8,146 nt of DNA from a bacterium (lineage in GTDB: Bacteria; Actinomycetota; Acidimicrobiia; Spongiisociales; UBA11373), in NCBI GenBank assembly GCA_013202595.1, contig JABMPV010000148.1, forward strand, positions 1 to 8,146, in the 5' to 3' direction. Shown piece after piece: positions 5,209 through 8,146 of the stretch. The number at the start of each line of letters is the position of its first letter. Within the stretch, counting starts at the first letter, position 1. The notes under the pieces are model-generated. The model was not told the DNA's origin and did no database searches. It was given only the letters and a program-made list of their open reading frames with translations. The position numbers and the translations under genes are program-made.

Positions 5209-7260
5209 TCAGCCGAGGTCTTCGATGTTGTATCCGATGGCGTCCAGGAGGATCCGGACGGGATCGATCTCGGCGTCAGTGGCAACGGCAACGCCGCTCC
5301 ACGAGTACGCGTCGAACGCCGTCGCGAATGCATCCGGATCGGTGTCTGCGAAGTCGAGCATCGCAGCCATGATCGCGTCGGCCGTATCGGCATCGAACTC
5401 AGGACCGAATGTCATCAGGTCGTTCGGGATGTCCGGCGACAGGGTGACGATACGGACCATCTGGACGACGTCCGGAGCTTCCTCGCGGATGTTCCGGCGA
5501 GCGTCCCTCGGGAAGGTGCCCGAGCATTCGATCTGACCGTCTGCGTCGAGTGCGCAGGTGTCGACGATATCGGCAGGAACGTCGGCGTTCTCAGGCGTCC
5601 CATCCCACAGCACATTGAAGTCCGCATCGACCGGCGGGCTGTAGAACGTGGTGCCGAAGTCGGCCTCACCGTTGTAGATGGCACGGGCAACGGCCGAGTG
5701 GCCGCCTGCCTCGAAGCCTTCACCCGGAGTCACGCCCGTCGAGGCAAACATGCCCGAGGGGAACAGGAAACCGGAGGTGGATGTGGCGTCCGGATAGGCC
5801 CACGTCTTGCCCTCGAGATCCTCGAACGTCTGGATGTCCGAGTCGCGGGGGACGATGAACTGGGTCCAGTAGACGTCATAGCCGAACCGGATCGACTTCA
5901 AGCCGATATCCACGCCGCACAGCTGGTTGGCCAGCACGTACGCCTGGGCGGGGATGAAGCCGATCGTGTTGTCCGGCGATGCACACATCGCCTCGACCGT
6001 TGCTGCGTAGGACGTCGGGACGACGACCTCGTAGGTCAGGCCGGTGGTGGCATTGAGCTGCGCGGCGAGGAGTTCGCCGCCGGCCACGATCTCTTCAGCG
6101 GAGACCGAAGGCACATAGAGCACCTGGATCGGGTTCTCAGGCGAACCGACGGGGTTGACGATTGCAACCTCACCGGGCACGACCGGAACCGTGATGGCGC
6201 CGGAGACGATCTGACCCTTGAGGTCTTCCAGCTGTGCAGAGATGTCATCGACGAAACCACCGGAGGTGGCATAGCCGACACCGTCGACTGCAAGGCCGTA
6301 CTCGACAACGCCTGCCGAGAACATTCCGCCTGCTGCATCCGAGATCGTGCTGTACACAGCGGTATCCACGCGCTTGAGCATGGAGGTCAGGATGTAGGGC
6401 TGGAACTCAGGGCCAGCCGTCAGATACTGGTCGGAGTCGACACCGATGGCCCAGTGCTGTTCGCCGGTCGCCTCGGAGGCGGCCTTGGCAGCAGCGAAGA
6501 GCCCGCCGCCGGAACCGCCGGCAGCGTGATAGACGATGTCCGCGCCCGCATCGAACATACCCGTAGCGATCTCCTGGCCCTTGGCGGGGTCGCCGAATCC
6601 GGAGAAGTCCGGGGGCTGGGAGATGTACTTGATGTCGATCTGGATGTCGGGGTTGATGAACTGGGCTCCGGCGATGAAGCCGGCTTCGAACTTCTTGATG
6701 AGGTCGATCTCGACTCCACCGATGAAGCCGACACGGCCCGTCGTCGACTTGAGTGCAGCGGCCGCACCGACGAGGAACGAACCCTCGTGCTCAGCAAACA
6801 CCATGCCGCGGACATTCGGTGCGTCGACCACGGAGTCGACGATGCCGAAGTTCACGTCCGGGTAGTTGGCTGCAGCCTCGGCCATTGCCTCGGCGAACAA
6901 GAAGCCGACACCAATCACCAAATCTGCGCCATCTTCGGACACAAGGTTCAGCAACTCAGCACGGTTCTCGCCACCGGCGGCAGGCTCGAGCTCGGTAGCT
7001 TCGACGCCGTACTCGGTCTTGGCCTGGTCAAGGCCTGCGGCTGCCGAGTCGTTGAACGACTGGTCACCGCGGCCTCCGATGTCATAGACGAGACCAACGC
7101 TGAGTGCCTCTGCGGGCGGCTCAGTCGTGGCTGTCGTCGTTGTGGGGCTCGTCCCTGCTGCGGTCGTGGTCGTTACGGCGTCGTCGTCGTCGCCGCAGGC
7201 GGCCATGACCAGTGCAAAGGCGAGCAGGAGCGCGAGTAGCGCGCCGCGTTTCTTCACCAT
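5209..7260 (-). CDS. Substrate-binding lipoprotein: Bmp/PnrA-like domain fused to a PhnD-like domain
   Basis: 683 residues, about twice the usual ~350 for one binding protein. The N-terminus has Lys/Arg, a hydrophobic core and lipobox MAAC with Cys22, then an Asp/Thr-rich linker (24-48), so it is a lipid-anchored surface protein. Residues ~52-360 are a complete Bmp/PnrA domain: GGRGDQSFND (62-71), VIGVGF (115-120), VDSVVD (141-146), GGVEIDLIKKFEAGF (181-195), IGVDSDQ (272-278) and LTSMLKRVD (291-299), ligand-site motifs of nucleoside binders. Residues ~376-680 are a PhnD-like (phosphate/phosphonate-type) domain: PIQVLYVPS, SYAATVEAM (417-425), FIPAQAYVLANQL (435-447) and the anion-binding loop ATSTSG (492-497). 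Four Cys occur, all in this second domain. Start supported by GAGGAG (7277-7272), 11 bases ahead. First gene of the operon. Domain assignments are strong; the ligands are inferred. Confidence 0.9.
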   Translation of the reverse strand: MVKKRGALLALLLAFALVMAACGDDDDAVTTTTAAGTSPTTTTATTEPPAEALSVGLVYDIGGRGDQSFNDSAAAGLDQAKTEYGVEATELEPAAGGENRAELLNLVSEDGADLVIGVGFLFAEAMAEAAANYPDVNFGIVDSVVDAPNVRGMVFAEHEGSFLVGAAAALKSTTGRVGFIGGVEIDLIKKFEAGFIAGAQFINPDIQIDIKYISQPPDFSGFGDPAKGQEIATGMFDAGADIVYHAAGGSGGGLFAAAKAASEATGEQHWAIGVDSDQYLTAGPEFQPYILTSMLKRVDTAVYSTISDAAGGMFSAGVVEYGLAVDGVGYATSGGFVDDISAQLEDLKGQIVSGAITVPVVPGEVAIVNPVGSPENPIQVLYVPSVSAEEIVAGGELLAAQLNATTGLTYEVVVPTSYAATVEAMCASPDNTIGFIPAQAYVLANQLCGVDIGLKSIRFGYDVYWTQFIVPRDSDIQTFEDLEGKTWAYPDATSTSGFLFPSGMFASTGVTPGEGFEAGGHSAVARAIYNGEADFGTTFYSPPVDADFNVLWDGTPENADVPADIVDTCALDADGQIECSGTFPRDARRNIREEAPDVVQMVRIVTLSPDIPNDLMTFGPEFDADTADAIMAAMLDFADTDPDAFATAFDAYSWSGVAVATDAEIDPVRILLDAIGYNIEDLG

Positions 7261-7271
7261 TTGATCAAAAG

Positions 7272-7277
7272 CTCCTC
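7272..7277 (-). promoter_or_regulatory. Ribosome binding site of the lipoprotein gene
   Basis: GAGGAG is 11 bases upstream of the ATG at 7260. A GTG is the second codon, 14 bases away, so the ATG is the better start. Confidence 0.6.
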
Positions 7278-7316
7278 GATAGTCCCTGTGGCCGCCAGCG
7301 AGCGGTCACGACCACG

Positions 7317-7346
7317 ATTCTAGACGCCAGCGCAGATACCTGTATC
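7317..7346 (-). promoter_or_regulatory. Possible sigma-70-type promoter of the importer operon
   Basis: On the minus strand TAGAAT (7322-7317) matches the -10 consensus at 5 of 6 bases, and GATACA (7346-7341) is a weak -35 at 18-base spacing. A start near 7310 would give a ~50-base leader. The leader contains a small stem, CCGC/GCGG (7305-7302 with 7295-7292), flanked by GTGG and CCAC, which could be a leader hairpin or an operator. The -35 is poor, so the promoter is tentative, but the operon needs one here because clpC ends just upstream. Confidence 0.4.
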
Positions 7347-7361
7347 GAGCGGCGATCGACC

Positions 7362-7370
7362 TGTGGACAA
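7362..7370 (-). promoter_or_regulatory. DnaA-box-like 9-mer TTGTCCACA
   Basis: The minus strand reads TTGTCCACA, the form of DnaA box preferred in high-GC actinobacteria. It lies 15 bases upstream of the proposed -35. It is a single box, so it is not an origin; regulation by DnaA or chance are both possible. Confidence 0.4.
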
Positions 7371-7391
7371 CTCCGACGGGCCGAAGGGAGG

Positions 7392-8146
<755 letters not shown>

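Noticed and set aside
5209..6135. The PhnD-like half as a separate gene
   Set aside because: There is no stop between the halves and no ribosome site or second signal peptide was seen at the boundary, so one fused protein is the simpler reading.
7179..7192. Run of CGT/CTG-like triplets in the lipoprotein gene
   Set aside because: It simply encodes the four-Asp stretch after the lipobox and is too short to call a functional microsatellite.
4930..7239. A 769-codon open frame on the plus strand opposite the lipoprotein gene and the ATPase start
   Set aside because: It mirrors the lipoprotein gene, which has a signal peptide and family motifs. The antisense product has no recognisable domain and is rich in Arg, Asp, Gly and Val, as expected of an antisense frame in high-GC DNA.

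Overview
The window looks like chromosomal DNA from a high-GC (by eye about 60-65%) Gram-positive-type bacterium. An actinobacterium is most likely, and a member of the Acidimicrobiia or a relative is a reasonable guess. This rests on a ClpC-type protease chaperone, a lipoprotein with a Thr-rich linker after its lipobox, a TTGTCCACA box, and the tight ATGA overlaps. The lineage is an inference and cannot be fixed from this window.

From left to right: (1) positions 2-640, plus strand, hold the 3' end of a DeoC-like (deoxyribose-phosphate aldolase fold) gene with a long Pro/Gln-rich tail. (2) Positions 641-757 are a short convergent intergenic stretch with one small hairpin. (3) Positions 7260 down to 758, minus strand, hold a four-gene ABC importer operon: a lipoprotein substrate-binding gene, a double ATPase, and two permeases (BmpD-type, then BmpE-type). 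The last three genes are joined by two 4-base ATGA overlaps. A 139-base gap with a very stable UUCG-loop hairpin separates the lipoprotein gene from the ATPase gene. (4) Positions 7261-7391 hold a probable promoter and a DnaA-box-like 9-mer. (5) Positions 7392-8146, minus strand, hold the 3' third of clpC.

The importer belongs to the Bmp/Nup (PnrA-TmpC, YufO-YufP-YufQ) family, which takes up nucleosides in characterised members. A DeoC-like gene next door fits a nucleoside theme. Three departures stand out. The binding lipoprotein is a fusion of a complete Bmp domain with a complete PhnD-like (phosphonate/phosphate-type) domain. The ATPase carries a roughly 60-residue insert with two predicted membrane helices between the Q-loop and the signature motif of its first ATPase domain. 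The DeoC-like protein has Val where the Schiff-base Lys should be. Together these suggest a variant importer that handles more than simple nucleosides, but its substrate is unknown.
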